From NCBI RefSeq assembly GCF_038019025.1, contig NZ_CP150496.1, positions 2,186,001 to 2,250,000 on the forward strand: DNA of 64,000 nt. The letters are read 5' to 3'. The position numbers and the translations under genes were made by a program. Under the pieces are notes generated by a model, which worked only from the letters and a program-made list of their open reading frames with translations, was not told where the DNA came from and ran no database searches. The DNA is from Polaribacter marinaquae. GTDB taxonomy: Bacteria > Bacteroidota > Bacteroidia > Flavobacteriales > Flavobacteriaceae. Below are positions 42,484 through 52,393 of this stretch, piece by piece. The stretch's first letter is position 1; each line of letters begins with the position of its first letter.

Positions 42484-42563
42484 AGAAATTAATTAGAAAG
42501 TTGTACTCGCTATAAAAGTAAGTTTTTGTAATTTAGAAAACCAATTGAATCTCAAAAAAAGCT

Positions 42564-45317
42564 ATGCAATCTTTTATTTCTGAAACTTTAGACGCAATTT
42601 TAAAAACTACAAAATCTTTTGAAGATGTGGTGTTTATACTACCATCACAAAGAGCAAAAGTTTTTTTAAAGCAAACATTAAAAGACAAAATATCAGTTGG
42701 TTTTTTACCAGAAACATTAAATATAGAGCAATTTATTCAGCAAGTTTCTGGCATAGACAAAGCAGATAGCATACAATTGCTATTCCATTTTTATACAATT
42801 TATAAGAGTTTAGAAGAAAAACCAGATTCTTTTGACACATTTTCTTCTTGGGCATTTACGGTTTTGCAAGATTTCAATGAAATAGATCAACACTTGGTAA
42901 ACACAAGAGAAATTTTTGTGTACATAAGAGATATTCAGCGATTAAAAAAATGGTCTGTAACAGGTACATTTAAAGAAACAGAATTTATAAAAGATCATTA
43001 TGCGTTTTTAGAAAAGTTAAATAATTTTTACAATCCTTTGTATCAATTTTTATTAGAAAAAAAGATTGGTTACCAGGGTTTAATGTATCGAGAAGCTTGC
43101 AATAATATCGATGTTTATCTAGAGAAAAATCAGCAAAAAAAATACTTTTTTATAGGATTTAATGCATTAAATAAAGCAGAAGAATTCTTATTTCAAAAAG
43201 TACTGGAAACCAACAATTCTGATATTTATTGGGATTTAGATGAGCAACTTTTTAACTCGAACCATCAAGCAGGAAACTTTATCAGAAAGTATAAAAAGGA
43301 ATGGAAGTTTTATGAGAAAAATTCATTAAAAACCTTAAGTAACAAATTATCTCAACCAAAAAATATTCAAGTAATTGGTGCATCAAAAAACACAACACAA
43401 GTTAAATATGCAGGAGAAATCTTAGAAAAATTTTCTGACTTTAAGAATACGGCACTAATTTTAGCAGACGAAACATTGTTGCCAATTACGTTAAATTCTT
43501 TGCCTAAAAACATCAATGCTATAAACATAACAATGGGATATCCTTTAAAAGATATACCAACAACTAGCTTGCTGTTTTCTATTTTTCAATTGTTTATTTC
43601 TCAAGAAAAACTCCAAAAAACAGCAGAGAATCAATTTTATCATAAAGATGTTGTTCGGTTTTTAAAACATCAATCAATTTATAAGTTATTATCACAAAAT
43701 AATGCTTCTTTAGTAGATGATTTTACTGAAGAAATTGGTAAAGAAAATCTTATTTTTATAGATAAAGATAAGCTGGTTCAGCTCTTAAAAAAATCCGGAG
43801 AAAATGTACAAAAAGTTCTGTTATCACTGTTTAGCAGTTTTACAACAGTTGCAAATTTTTTAGATAGAATTTTAGACGTAATAGATCTTTTAAAAGAAGA
43901 TGTTACAGATCTAGAAAAAGAATATTTATTTAGATTTTATACCGCTTTTACACAGTTAAAGACATTACAAAGCACTTACAGTTATTTTACAGATTTAAAA
44001 ACGTTAATGTTATTTTTTAGACAATTAATAACATCAGAAACACTTTCTTTTCAGGGTGAAGCACTAAGAGGTTTACAGCTTATGGGAATGTTAGAAACAC
44101 GTGTTTTAGATTTTGAAAACATCATTTTAACATCTACAAACGAAGGTGTTTTACCAGCAAGTTCGCAGCAAAATACATTTATACCTTTTGATGTAAAAGT
44201 CAACTTCGGATTGCCAACATATCGAGAAAAAGATGCTATTTTTTCATATCATTTTTTTAGATTGATGCAAAGAGCAAAAAATGTTTTTATACTTTACAAT
44301 ACAGAACATGATGCTTTTGGAAGTGGAGAAAAAAGTAGGTTTGTTACGCAGTTAGAAATGATGCGACAAGATGTAGTTCATAAAAATATCTCGCCAAAAG
44401 TAATTTCTAACAAGCAACAATTAAAAGAAGTATATAAAACCGAAGCCACTTTTGCTCGATTAAAAGAATTGGCAAAAAAAGGAATATCGCCATCTGCTTT
44501 AACTAATTATTTGTACAATCCTATTTCTTTTTACAAGCAAAAAGTTTTAAAAATTAAAGAGTTTGATGATGTTGAAGAAACTGTAGCTTTTAATACTTTA
44601 GGAACCGTTGTTCATGAGACTTTAGATGAGCTGTATACGCCATTTGTAAACCAGTTTTTATCTGTGGCTAATATCAAACAAATGCAAAAAGAAGCAAAAG
44701 ATTTGGTAACAAAACACTTTGAACTTCAATTTAAAAACGGAGATTTAACAAAAGGTAAAAACAGATTGATTTTTGAAGTTGCGAATCGATTTGTAACTAA
44801 TTTTCTAACGAAAGAAAAAGAATTGTTAGAAGACGATAAGAATCAACTTAAAATAATTGCTACAGAAGAAAACTTGGCAGCAGAAATAGAAATTGAAGGG
44901 TTAGATTTTAAGGTTAAATTACATGGGCAAGTTGATAGAGTAGACGAGTTAAACGGAGTGTTAAGAATTATAGATTATAAAACGGGTATGGTAACCGGTG
45001 GTAATCTTAGAGTGCCAGAATTTGAATATTTAAGAGATGAAAAGCACTTAAAAGCGATACAAGTTTTATTGTATACTTATCTATTTACTAAAGGTAAAAA
45101 TTATGACTTTTCTAAACCTTTAGAAGCAGGTATTTATTCTTTTAAAAATCTTAACAGTGGTTTTTTACCAATAGACTTTGCATTGCCAAGAAGAAAGGCA
45201 GAAACTAAAATCACACAAGAAAAACTAGATGAATTTATCGAAGAGATTAAAATATATATTAAAGAAATCTACAGCTCTAAAATAGATTTTTTAGAGCCTG
45301 CAGATTTAAGATATTAA
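42564..45317 (+). CDS. PD-(D/E)XK nuclease, AddB-like
   Basis: A 917-residue protein resembling the AddB/ATP-dependent nuclease subunit of Bacteroidota: an inactivated helicase-like body without a Walker A motif and a C-terminal RecB-type nuclease. The nuclease block has HETLDEL, then GQVDRVDE (D near 791) and IDYKTG (804-809), the D-x-DYKTG catalytic arrangement. The usual UvrD-like AddA partner is not in this window. It probably resects double-strand breaks. It converges on the USP gene with one base between the stops. Confidence 0.85.
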   Translation: MQSFISETLDAILKTTKSFEDVVFILPSQRAKVFLKQTLKDKISVGFLPETLNIEQFIQQVSGIDKADSIQLLFHFYTIYKSLEEKPDSFDTFSSWAFTVLQDFNEIDQHLVNTREIFVYIRDIQRLKKWSVTGTFKETEFIKDHYAFLEKLNNFYNPLYQFLLEKKIGYQGLMYREACNNIDVYLEKNQQKKYFFIGFNALNKAEEFLFQKVLETNNSDIYWDLDEQLFNSNHQAGNFIRKYKKEWKFYEKNSLKTLSNKLSQPKNIQVIGASKNTTQVKYAGEILEKFSDFKNTALILADETLLPITLNSLPKNINAINITMGYPLKDIPTTSLLFSIFQLFISQEKLQKTAENQFYHKDVVRFLKHQSIYKLLSQNNASLVDDFTEEIGKENLIFIDKDKLVQLLKKSGENVQKVLLSLFSSFTTVANFLDRILDVIDLLKEDVTDLEKEYLFRFYTAFTQLKTLQSTYSYFTDLKTLMLFFRQLITSETLSFQGEALRGLQLMGMLETRVLDFENIILTSTNEGVLPASSQQNTFIPFDVKVNFGLPTYREKDAIFSYHFFRLMQRAKNVFILYNTEHDAFGSGEKSRFVTQLEMMRQDVVHKNISPKVISNKQQLKEVYKTEATFARLKELAKKGISPSALTNYLYNPISFYKQKVLKIKEFDDVEETVAFNTLGTVVHETLDELYTPFVNQFLSVANIKQMQKEAKDLVTKHFELQFKNGDLTKGKNRLIFEVANRFVTNFLTKEKELLEDDKNQLKIIATEENLAAEIEIEGLDFKVKLHGQVDRVDELNGVLRIIDYKTGMVTGGNLRVPEFEYLRDEKHLKAIQVLLYTYLFTKGKNYDFSKPLEAGIYSFKNLNSGFLPIDFALPRRKAETKITQEKLDEFIEEIKIYIKEIYSSKIDFLEPADLRY

Positions 45318-45318
45318 T

Positions 45319-46110
45319 TTACTTACCTATTAAAACTAATAGTGGTACGTTAGAATAAAACTCTTCTTTAAGAATAGTGTTCTTTTCCCACAGTTTTTTA
45401 AAGAAACCTCTTTTTCTTCTAAAAACACATAACATATCTGGGTTGTGTGTTTTTATGTTCTCTAAAACACCTTGAAAAGTAGTTGCATTTTCGGTAACCG
45501 TTAATGTGCTTTGTAAGCTTTCTAAATCTTTATGAAGCACTAAGTGTTCTTCTTTATAACTTGGTGTTTTAACCAATAATAAGTTTACTTGTGCTTTGTA
45601 TTTATTAACAATAAACTCTAAAGGCTTTAAAACGGTTTTACTTTTTACAACACCAGATTTAAAAGCCATTAAAATATTAGAAACTGTTTTATATTCATAA
45701 TTTTCTGGTACAGCCAATATTGCCAAATTAGATTTTTTAACCAAACTACCAGCGGTTCTACCTAAGAATAATCCCTCTTTTATAGAATTACTTTTTGTAC
45801 CAACAATTACTAGGTCAATACCCAATTCTTGATCTATAGCTTCAACACTATCTACAACGCTACCTTTAGCAGAAATCAGTTTAATTTCAACATTTTTAAC
45901 ATCGCAAATATTAACCATAGTTCTTAAATACAAATTAGTTTCTTTTTCTATAATTGCATCTACATTTTTCATTGTTCCTGCTTTAGACTGCACACTGTAC
46001 GCTCTAAAAACAAAGACTTTTGCATTAATTTCTGAAGCAAAATCAATAGCATATTGTAAGGTTTTTTGTGCGTTTTCTGTAGATCCAATGGGTACTAAAA
46101 TGTGTTTCAT
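45319..46110 (-). CDS. Universal stress protein, tandem USP domains
   Basis: 263 residues with an N-terminal USP fold (MKHILVPIGSTENAQKTL, ending in the GTKSNSIKEGLFLGRTAGSLVKKSNLAIL loop of the ATP-binding type) and a more divergent C-terminal copy (NILMAFKSG to FYSNVPLLVLIG). Cytoplasmic; biological role unclear. It has a -7 box at 46132-46139 divergent from the MATE gene. Confidence 0.9.
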   Translation of the reverse strand: MKHILVPIGSTENAQKTLQYAIDFASEINAKVFVFRAYSVQSKAGTMKNVDAIIEKETNLYLRTMVNICDVKNVEIKLISAKGSVVDSVEAIDQELGIDLVIVGTKSNSIKEGLFLGRTAGSLVKKSNLAILAVPENYEYKTVSNILMAFKSGVVKSKTVLKPLEFIVNKYKAQVNLLLVKTPSYKEEHLVLHKDLESLQSTLTVTENATTFQGVLENIKTHNPDMLCVFRRKRGFFKKLWEKNTILKEEFYSNVPLLVLIGK

Positions 46111-46131
46111 AATGGTTTGTTTTTATTATTA

Positions 46132-46139
46132 CAAAGTTA
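46132..46139 (-). promoter_or_regulatory. -7 box (TAACTTTG) of the USP gene
   Basis: Minus-strand TAACTTTG; predicted leader about 18 bases. Confidence 0.5.
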
Positions 46140-46183
46140 GTTAATTTTAATAGAATCGTTTTCGATTTCATTTTTTAGAAATG

Positions 46184-46191
46184 TACATTTG
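46184..46191 (+). promoter_or_regulatory. -7 box (TACATTTG) of the MATE gene
   Basis: TACATTTG overlaps the first codons after an ATG at 46181, so that ATG lies upstream of the transcript start near 46195. The TTG at 46208 then fits as start. Confidence 0.45.
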
Positions 46192-46207
46192 CAAAAACAT
46201 CTATCTT

Positions 46208-47551
46208 TTGAATGTAAATATTAGCTTTAAAAATATAAATAAATTAGCAATTCCTGCTTTAATTGCTGGTATTGCAGAACCTGTTTTATCGATTACAGAT
46301 ACTGCAATAATTGGTAATATAGATACAAATGCCACAGAAAGTCTTGCTGCAGTTGGTATTGTTGGTGCATTTATCTCGATGCTTGTTTGGGTTTTTGGGC
46401 AAATTAGAAGTGCAATTTCATCTATAGTTTCTCAATATGTAGGCGCTAATAAGATTAATGATATTAAAGAATTACCAGCACAAGCAATTGCAATAATTGT
46501 TTTTGGTAGCTTAATTGTATTAGCAATATCATATCCGTTTTCTAGACAGATTTTTCAATTTTATAATGCTTCAGGAGAAATTTTAGAATTTTGTATCACC
46601 TATTTTAATATTAGAATATTTGGTTTTCCGTTTGCATTATTTGTATTTGCCATATTTGGTACTTTTAGAGGTTTACAAAATACTTTTTACCCAATGATTA
46701 TTGCTATAATTGGCGCATCAATAAATATTATTTTAGATTTAATATTGGTGTATGGTATAGAGGGTTTTGTGCCTGCAATGCATATAGAAGGTGCTGCTTA
46801 TGCAAGTGTAATTGCACAGGTTTCTATGGCTGTAATCTCTTTATATTTATTAATTAAAAAAACACCTATTTCTTTAAAAGTTAGATTGCCTTTTCATGCT
46901 GAAATTCCAAGATTATTGGGTATGATTGGTAACCTTTTTATTAGAACAATTGCATTAAATGTAGCCTTGTATTTTGCTACTTCTTACGCAACAGGTTACG
47001 GTAAAGAATATATTGCCGCCTATACAATTAGTTTAAATATTTGGTTATTGGGCGCTTTTATGATTGATGGTTATTCTAGTGCAGGTAATATTTTGTCTGG
47101 TAAATTATTAGGTGCAAAAGATTATAAAAGTTTGCTTGACTTAAGTAATAAATTATTTAAATATGGTTTAATTGTAGGTGTTTGTATTGGCTTAATAGGT
47201 TTTCTTTTTTACAATTTTATTGGGGAAATTTTCACCAAAGAAACTGCAGTTTTAAAGCAATTTTATGCTGTTTTTTGGATTGTTTTAATTACACAACCTA
47301 TAAACGCAGTAACCTTTATTTTTGATGGGATGTTTAAAGGTATGGGAGAAATGAAATACTTAAGAAACCTTTTAATTTTGGCAACAGGTTTTGTTTTTAT
47401 TCCCACATTATTCTTTTTTGATTATTTAGAATATAAATTAGTTGCTATTTGGATTGCTTTTACACTATGGATTATTGCTAGAGGTTTGCCTTTGGTTTTT
47501 AAGTTTAGAAATAAATTTATTCCGTTGGCAGAAAACAGTTCGAAAATTTAA
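46208..47551 (+). CDS. MATE family efflux transporter
   Basis: A 12-helix inner-membrane multidrug/toxin exporter driven by Na+ or H+. From the TTG at 46208 it is 447 residues and begins MNVNISFKNINKLAIPALIAG, with ITDTAIIGN in helix 1-2 and the second-half repeat marked by FDGMFKGMGEMKYL. An ATG nine codons upstream is excluded by the -7 box lying over it. This family branch resembles DinF. Substrate unknown. Confidence 0.88.
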   Translation: MNVNISFKNINKLAIPALIAGIAEPVLSITDTAIIGNIDTNATESLAAVGIVGAFISMLVWVFGQIRSAISSIVSQYVGANKINDIKELPAQAIAIIVFGSLIVLAISYPFSRQIFQFYNASGEILEFCITYFNIRIFGFPFALFVFAIFGTFRGLQNTFYPMIIAIIGASINIILDLILVYGIEGFVPAMHIEGAAYASVIAQVSMAVISLYLLIKKTPISLKVRLPFHAEIPRLLGMIGNLFIRTIALNVALYFATSYATGYGKEYIAAYTISLNIWLLGAFMIDGYSSAGNILSGKLLGAKDYKSLLDLSNKLFKYGLIVGVCIGLIGFLFYNFIGEIFTKETAVLKQFYAVFWIVLITQPINAVTFIFDGMFKGMGEMKYLRNLLILATGFVFIPTLFFFDYLEYKLVAIWIAFTLWIIARGLPLVFKFRNKFIPLAENSSKI

Positions 47552-47617
47552 TTTTATCAGAAATTAGTATTCTTTTATTAATTTTTTAAAACTTATTTTT
47601 ACTCAAAATTTACAATT

Positions 47618-48385
47618 ATGGCTACAACTAGAGAAAACGGAAGTTTATACACTAATATTCAAAATAATATTGCAACAATAGAGTTTGGGCATCCTGCAAG
47701 TAATTCTTTTCCTGGAGAATTATTAGCTAGATTAACCAAAGAATTATTGTCTGTTGGATCAAATAATGATGTTTCCGTAATTGTTTTAAAGTCGGAAGGA
47801 GAAAAAGCTTTTTGTGCAGGCGCTTCTTTTGATGAGTTGGTCGCTGTGTCTAATTTAAATGAAGGAAAACAGTTTTTCTCTGGTTTTGCAAATGTAATTA
47901 ACGCCATGAGAACTTGTGGTAAATTAATAGTTGGTAGAATTCAAGGTAAAACAGTTGGCGGTGGTGTTGGTATTGCTGCGGCTTGTGATTATGTTTTGGC
48001 AACAGAAAGTGCTTCGATAAAATTATCAGAATTTACAATAGGTATTGGTCCTTTTGTTATAGAACCTGCAGTGTCTAGAAAAATTGGTGTTTCTGGTACG
48101 GCAGAATTAACTTTAGACGCCACAAGCTGGAAAAACGCGTATTGGGCTAAAGAAAAAGGTTTGTATGCTAAAGTTTTAGAAAATCAGAAAGAATTAGATA
48201 AAGAAATAGATATTTTAACTTCAAAATTGGCTAGTTATAATCCGATGGCTTTAGCAGAAATGAAAAAAGCTTTATGGAAAGGTACAGAAAATTGGTCTGC
48301 TTTATTAGAAGCAAGAGCTGCTGTTTCAGGTGAATTAGTTTTGTCTGATTTTACAAAGAAAGCATTATCTAAATTCACAAAATAA
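47618..48385 (+). CDS. Enoyl-CoA hydratase/isomerase family protein
   Basis: A 255-residue crotonase-fold enzyme. The oxyanion-hole motifs are visible as AFCAGASFDEL (about 65-75) and GKTVGGGVGIAAACDYVLA (110-128), and the acidic ISEFTIG-like loop reads LSEFTIGIGPF. It most likely hydrates 2-enoyl-CoA; the exact pathway is not shown by neighbours. A MOSC protein follows nine bases later. Confidence 0.88.
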   Translation: MATTRENGSLYTNIQNNIATIEFGHPASNSFPGELLARLTKELLSVGSNNDVSVIVLKSEGEKAFCAGASFDELVAVSNLNEGKQFFSGFANVINAMRTCGKLIVGRIQGKTVGGGVGIAAACDYVLATESASIKLSEFTIGIGPFVIEPAVSRKIGVSGTAELTLDATSWKNAYWAKEKGLYAKVLENQKELDKEIDILTSKLASYNPMALAEMKKALWKGTENWSALLEARAAVSGELVLSDFTKKALSKFTK

Positions 48386-48394
48386 TTCTTTTTC

Positions 48395-48952
48395 ATGAAA
48401 ATTGTTACTACAAATATTGGTGAAAAAAAAGAGGTTAACTGGAAAGGTAAAAACGTAACTACAGGTATTTTTAAATATGCTGTAGATAAACCTATTTTTT
48501 TAGATATTGAAGAAGTAAAAGAAGATGCAATTTGTGATAGAGAACATCATGGTGGCGTTTTACAAGCAGTTTATGGCTATTCTTTAAAACATTACGCGTA
48601 CTTTAAGGAGTTATATCCTGATTTGAATTTTGAAATGGGCATGTTTGGCGAAAATTTAACCGTAGATGATTTAGATGAAACAAAAATACATCAAGGAGAT
48701 ACTTTTAAAGTTGGCGAAACTGTTTTAGAGGCTACTGTTCAAAGAAATCCTTGTATGAAATTAGGAGTTCGTTTTAACGATATGCAAATTGTAAAACAAT
48801 TTTGGAACACAACCTATTGCGGTATTTATTTTAAAGTACTTAAAACAGGGTTAGTTAAAGCGGGTGATATTTTCGAAAAAATAAAGTCGTGTCCAGAAAA
48901 CCCTACAATTGCAGACTTATATATAGCAAAAAGAGCAGCAAAAGGCATTTAA
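48395..48952 (+). CDS. MOSC domain-containing protein
   Basis: 185 residues with the MOSC fold of molybdenum cofactor sulfurases and YiiM-like proteins. REHHGGVLQAVYGYS, MGMFGENLTV and the conserved cysteine in QRNPCMKLGVRF (about residue 125) are diagnostic. YiiM-type members reduce N-hydroxylated compounds with the molybdenum cofactor. It is in a short operon with the enoyl-CoA hydratase and converges on holB with a three-base gap. Confidence 0.88.
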   Translation: MKIVTTNIGEKKEVNWKGKNVTTGIFKYAVDKPIFLDIEEVKEDAICDREHHGGVLQAVYGYSLKHYAYFKELYPDLNFEMGMFGENLTVDDLDETKIHQGDTFKVGETVLEATVQRNPCMKLGVRFNDMQIVKQFWNTTYCGIYFKVLKTGLVKAGDIFEKIKSCPENPTIADLYIAKRAAKGI

Positions 48953-48955
48953 AAC

Positions 48956-50098
48956 TTACAAAGTTTCTTCCTTCTTATGAAGAAATCTTGTTAATTTCAT
49001 AGAAAGATCTAATAAAATGATTTTAGCATTTCCGTTTCTTTCGATATGATACATTGCATCATTTAGTTCTTTTTCAATCTCTAAAATATTACCGGCGTGC
49101 ACAAAAGGGGCAAATTTAGAAAGATCAAAACCTGTTTTAGTTTCCATAAAAACCAAATTATCACTTTTGTAATTAAGTAGCAAAGCTTGTCTAAAAAACT
49201 GTAAACAATACTCTAAAAATCGTTTTTGAGTTTCTCTACCTGTTTTAGCAATAGTTTCAGACCATTCTATTAATTGCTGTACAACCGCAGCGTTTCCTTT
49301 GGCTCTAAATGCAGTACGAATCCAAGCAACAAACCATTCTTCGAATACCATGTCAGAAGAATCATTATGTAATAGATGCACAGCTTTATTATAATTTCCT
49401 TCTGCTTGATGTGCTATTTTAGCGGCTTCATTTTCAGAGCAATTTTCTCTTTCAATCAAAGCATTTGCAATATCACTTTCACTTAAAGCAGGAAAATGCA
49501 AGGCCTGACATCTAGATTTTATGGTGTTTATTATCTGTTCTTCACTTTCTGTAATTAGTAAAAAAACAGTTTTATTTGGTGGCTCTTCTATTAACTTTAA
49601 AAGTTTATTTGATGCTGCAATATTCATTTTTTCTGCCATCCAAATAATCATCACTTTAAAACCACCTTCGTAAGATTTTAACTGTAATTTTTTTACAACA
49701 GCTTCTGCTTCATCAACACCAATATTACCTTGTTTATTTTCTACACCAATAAATTGTAACCAATTAAAGAGACTTCCGTAGGGATGATTTTTTGTAAAAT
49801 CTCGCCAATCTTCCAGAAATAAATTACTAACAGCATGTTTTTTTACAGTGTTATTTGTGGTTACCGGAAAAGCAAAATGTAAATCTGGGTGTTGTAGTTT
49901 TTCGCATTTAATATTACAAGCTTCTACATTATCAGAAAAATTACATAATAAATATTGCGCATAGGCAATAGCCATTGGTAAAGTACCGCTACCTTCTTTT
50001 CCTACAAACAATTGAGCATGTGGTATTCTACCATTTTTTGCAGAAACTTGCAAATGGTTTTTTATGTGATCTTGACCTATAACTTGGTTAAAAAGCAT
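48956..50098 (-). CDS. holB: DNA polymerase III subunit delta-prime
   Basis: A clamp-loader AAA+ subunit of about 380 residues starting LFNQVIGQDHIKNHL. The P-loop is degenerate (GKEGSGTLPMA), normal for delta-prime, which acts as stator rather than ATPase, and the arginine-finger motif SRC is present (IKSRCQALHFPAL). A zinc-finger-like group CNFSDNVEACNIKC lies at about 50-63. I start at the ATG at 50098; a TTG two codons upstream belongs to a -7 box. Confidence 0.92.
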   Translation of the reverse strand: MLFNQVIGQDHIKNHLQVSAKNGRIPHAQLFVGKEGSGTLPMAIAYAQYLLCNFSDNVEACNIKCEKLQHPDLHFAFPVTTNNTVKKHAVSNLFLEDWRDFTKNHPYGSLFNWLQFIGVENKQGNIGVDEAEAVVKKLQLKSYEGGFKVMIIWMAEKMNIAASNKLLKLIEEPPNKTVFLLITESEEQIINTIKSRCQALHFPALSESDIANALIERENCSENEAAKIAHQAEGNYNKAVHLLHNDSSDMVFEEWFVAWIRTAFRAKGNAAVVQQLIEWSETIAKTGRETQKRFLEYCLQFFRQALLLNYKSDNLVFMETKTGFDLSKFAPFVHAGNILEIEKELNDAMYHIERNGNAKIILLDLSMKLTRFLHKKEETL

Positions 50099-50101
50099 AA
50101 G

Positions 50102-50109
50102 CAAATATA
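50102..50109 (-). promoter_or_regulatory. -7 box (TATATTTG) directly upstream of holB
   Basis: Minus-strand TATATTTG ends three bases before the ATG. With the usual spacing the first transcribed base is the A of the start codon, a leaderless message. Confidence 0.5.
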
Positions 50110-50176
50110 AGTGTTTCTTGAATTTTTAATTAGAAATTTTTGTATTTTTAATGATTACAATAATCAAAAATAAAGT

Positions 50177-50968
50177 ATGAAAAAGTTTTTACAAATAACA
50201 AATGGTATTGCCTTTGTAGCCATGGTGTTTATAAATTATTTATCAAATACAGGTGCCATGAATAACACTACAATAGGTAGTGTGTCTAAAAATTTAAACA
50301 CTTTATTTACACCTGCTGGTTATGCTTTTTCTATTTGGGGAATTATATATTTGCTATTATTTGGTTTTGTAATCTATCAAGGTAGAAGTCTTTTTGTTAA
50401 TGTAAAAGACAACAATTTTGTAGACAAAATAGGCTTCTGGTTTTTAATTTCTTGTTTAGCAAACATGTCTTGGGTTTTCTGTTGGATTTATGAGTTTACT
50501 GGTTTGTCTTGTATTTGCATTTTTATTTTGCTCTTTTCTATCTTAAAAATTGTTGTAAACAATAAAATGGAAATTTGGGATGCTCCTTTATCAATTATAT
50601 TTTTTCTTTGGTGGCCTTTTGTAATATACGCTGGTTGGGTAACGGTTGCAAGTATTGCAAACGTATCATCGTATTTAGTGAAAATAAATTGGTCTGGTTT
50701 TGGAATTTCTCCTGTAATCTGGACGATTATTCTAATAATTATTGCGACAACAATTAACTTAATAGTTACATGGTCTAGAAACTTAAGAGAGTTTGCTTTA
50801 GTTGGTGCTTGGGCTTTAATAGCAATTGGGGTTGCCAATAAAAACAATACTATAGAAAAAATTGCTTTTGTAGCAGCAACTATATTAATTTTAAGCAGCA
50901 CATTGCACGCATATCAAAATAGAGCAACTAGCCCTGTTAATAAACTTAAAAACAAGTTTAAATCTTAA
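50177..50968 (+). CDS. TspO/MBR-related tryptophan-rich membrane protein
   Basis: 263 residues with about seven hydrophobic segments. The N-terminal FTPAGYAFSIWGIIYLLLFGF (44-64), then LANMSWVFCWIYEF and WWPFVIYAGWVTVASIAN match the extended TspO-like family of Bacteroidota, which keeps the P-x-WxxWxxIY pattern of TspO. TspO proteins bind porphyrins; for this longer branch no function is established. Confidence 0.75.
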   Translation: MKKFLQITNGIAFVAMVFINYLSNTGAMNNTTIGSVSKNLNTLFTPAGYAFSIWGIIYLLLFGFVIYQGRSLFVNVKDNNFVDKIGFWFLISCLANMSWVFCWIYEFTGLSCICIFILLFSILKIVVNNKMEIWDAPLSIIFFLWWPFVIYAGWVTVASIANVSSYLVKINWSGFGISPVIWTIILIIIATTINLIVTWSRNLREFALVGAWALIAIGVANKNNTIEKIAFVAATILILSSTLHAYQNRATSPVNKLKNKFKS

Positions 50969-51031
50969 AATTGGTGTAGCGTATAATCTACGCAAACGAT
51001 ATCTTAATTTTTCAGTAATCAATTTCTATAA

Positions 51032-51054
51032 ACCTAAAGATTTAGGTATTTTTG
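51032..51054 (+). promoter_or_regulatory. pgk promoter with adjoining palindromic site
   Basis: ACCTAAA-GA-TTTAGGT (51032-51047) is a 7-bp-armed palindrome that shares its last base with a -7 box TATTTTTG (51047-51054). Predicted transcript start near 51058, leader about 13 bases. The palindrome replaces the spacer region, so a bound protein would regulate pgk directly. Confidence 0.5.
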
Positions 51055-51070
51055 TTAAAAACAAACAATA

Positions 51071-52258
51071 ATGAAAACACTAAAAGATTTTAATTTCGAA
51101 AATAAAAAAGCAATTATTCGTGTAGATTTTAATGTTCCTTTAAATGATAAATTTGAAGTTACAGACACTACAAGAATTCAAGCAGCTAAATCTACAATTA
51201 TAGATATTTTAGAACAAGGAGGAAGTTGTGTTTTAATGTCTCATTTAGGAAGGCCAAAAGGATTTCAAGAAGAATTTTCTTTAAAACATATTGTTAAATC
51301 TGTAGTAGATATTATAGGTTGTAATGTAAAGTTTGTAGAAGATTGTATTGGTGATAAAGTAAAAGAAGCAGTTGCAAACTTAGAATCTGGTGAAATTTTA
51401 TTATTAGAAAATTTACGTTTTTACGAAGAAGAGAAAAAAGGAGATGTTGCTTTTGCAGAAAAACTATCTAAGTTTGGTGATATTTATGTAAATGATGCTT
51501 TTGGTACTGCACATAGAGCGCATGCATCAACAACAATTATTGCACAATTCTTTGAAGAAAATAAATGCTTCGGAAATTTATTAGCAAGAGAAATCGAAAG
51601 TATAGATAAAGTATTAAACAATTCAGAAAAACCTGTTTTGGCAATTTTAGGAGGCGCAAAAGTTTCATCTAAAATTACAGTAATAGAAAACATTTTAGAC
51701 AAAGTAGATCACTTAATAATTGGTGGTGGTATGAGTTTTACATTTATCAAAGCACAAGGTGGCACAGTTGGTGACTCTATTTGTGAAGATGATAAAATGG
51801 ATTTAGCTTTAGATATTTTAAAGCAAGCAAAAGAAAAAGGTGTAGAAGTACATATACCTGTAGATGTAATTGCTGCGGATGATTTTAATAACGCTGCAAA
51901 TACTAAAGTTTTAGATATTACTCAAATTCCTGATGGTTGGCAAGGTTTAGATGCAGGACCAAAATCTAGAGAAAATTTTGATGCTGTTGTAAACAAATGT
52001 AAAACCATTTTATGGAACGGGCCGTTAGGTGTTTTTGAAATGGAAACATTTTCTGAAGGAACAATTGCCTTAGGACATTCTATTGATAATGCAACTAAAA
52101 ACGGAGCTTTCTCTTTAGTAGGTGGAGGAGATTCTGTAGCTGCAGTTAAGCAATTTGGTTTTGCAGAAAAAGTAAGTTACGTGTCTACAGGTGGTGGCGC
52201 AATGCTAGAAATGTTAGAAGGAAAAACATTACCGGGTATAGAAGCTATTTTAAAATAA
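51071..52258 (+). CDS. pgk: Phosphoglycerate kinase
   Basis: It transfers phosphate between 1,3-bisphosphoglycerate and ADP in glycolysis. The 395-residue protein shows RVDFNVPLN (17-25), SHLGRPKG (57-64), LLLENLRFYEEE, GGAKVSSKI and the C-terminal GGGDSVAAVKQFG nucleotide loop. Its own promoter with a palindromic site precedes it and a strong terminator follows. Confidence 0.97.
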   Translation: MKTLKDFNFENKKAIIRVDFNVPLNDKFEVTDTTRIQAAKSTIIDILEQGGSCVLMSHLGRPKGFQEEFSLKHIVKSVVDIIGCNVKFVEDCIGDKVKEAVANLESGEILLLENLRFYEEEKKGDVAFAEKLSKFGDIYVNDAFGTAHRAHASTTIIAQFFEENKCFGNLLAREIESIDKVLNNSEKPVLAILGGAKVSSKITVIENILDKVDHLIIGGGMSFTFIKAQGGTVGDSICEDDKMDLALDILKQAKEKGVEVHIPVDVIAADDFNNAANTKVLDITQIPDGWQGLDAGPKSRENFDAVVNKCKTILWNGPLGVFEMETFSEGTIALGHSIDNATKNGAFSLVGGGDSVAAVKQFGFAEKVSYVSTGGGAMLEMLEGKTLPGIEAILK

Positions 52259-52278
52259 GAAACTAATATATTTTATTG

Positions 52279-52320
52279 ATAAGCGTATAATTTTTAAAAT
52301 TATACGCTTATTGTTTTTTT
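52279..52320 (+). terminator. Terminator behind pgk
   Basis: ATAAGCGTATAATTTT pairs perfectly with AAAATTATACGCTTAT, followed by T-run. Confidence 0.92.
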
Positions 52321-52393
52321 ATAGATTAAGCTTTAAATTCGTGCATAATTTATTGTTTTAAAACATTTAATTTAAAATTTACAATTCATACAA

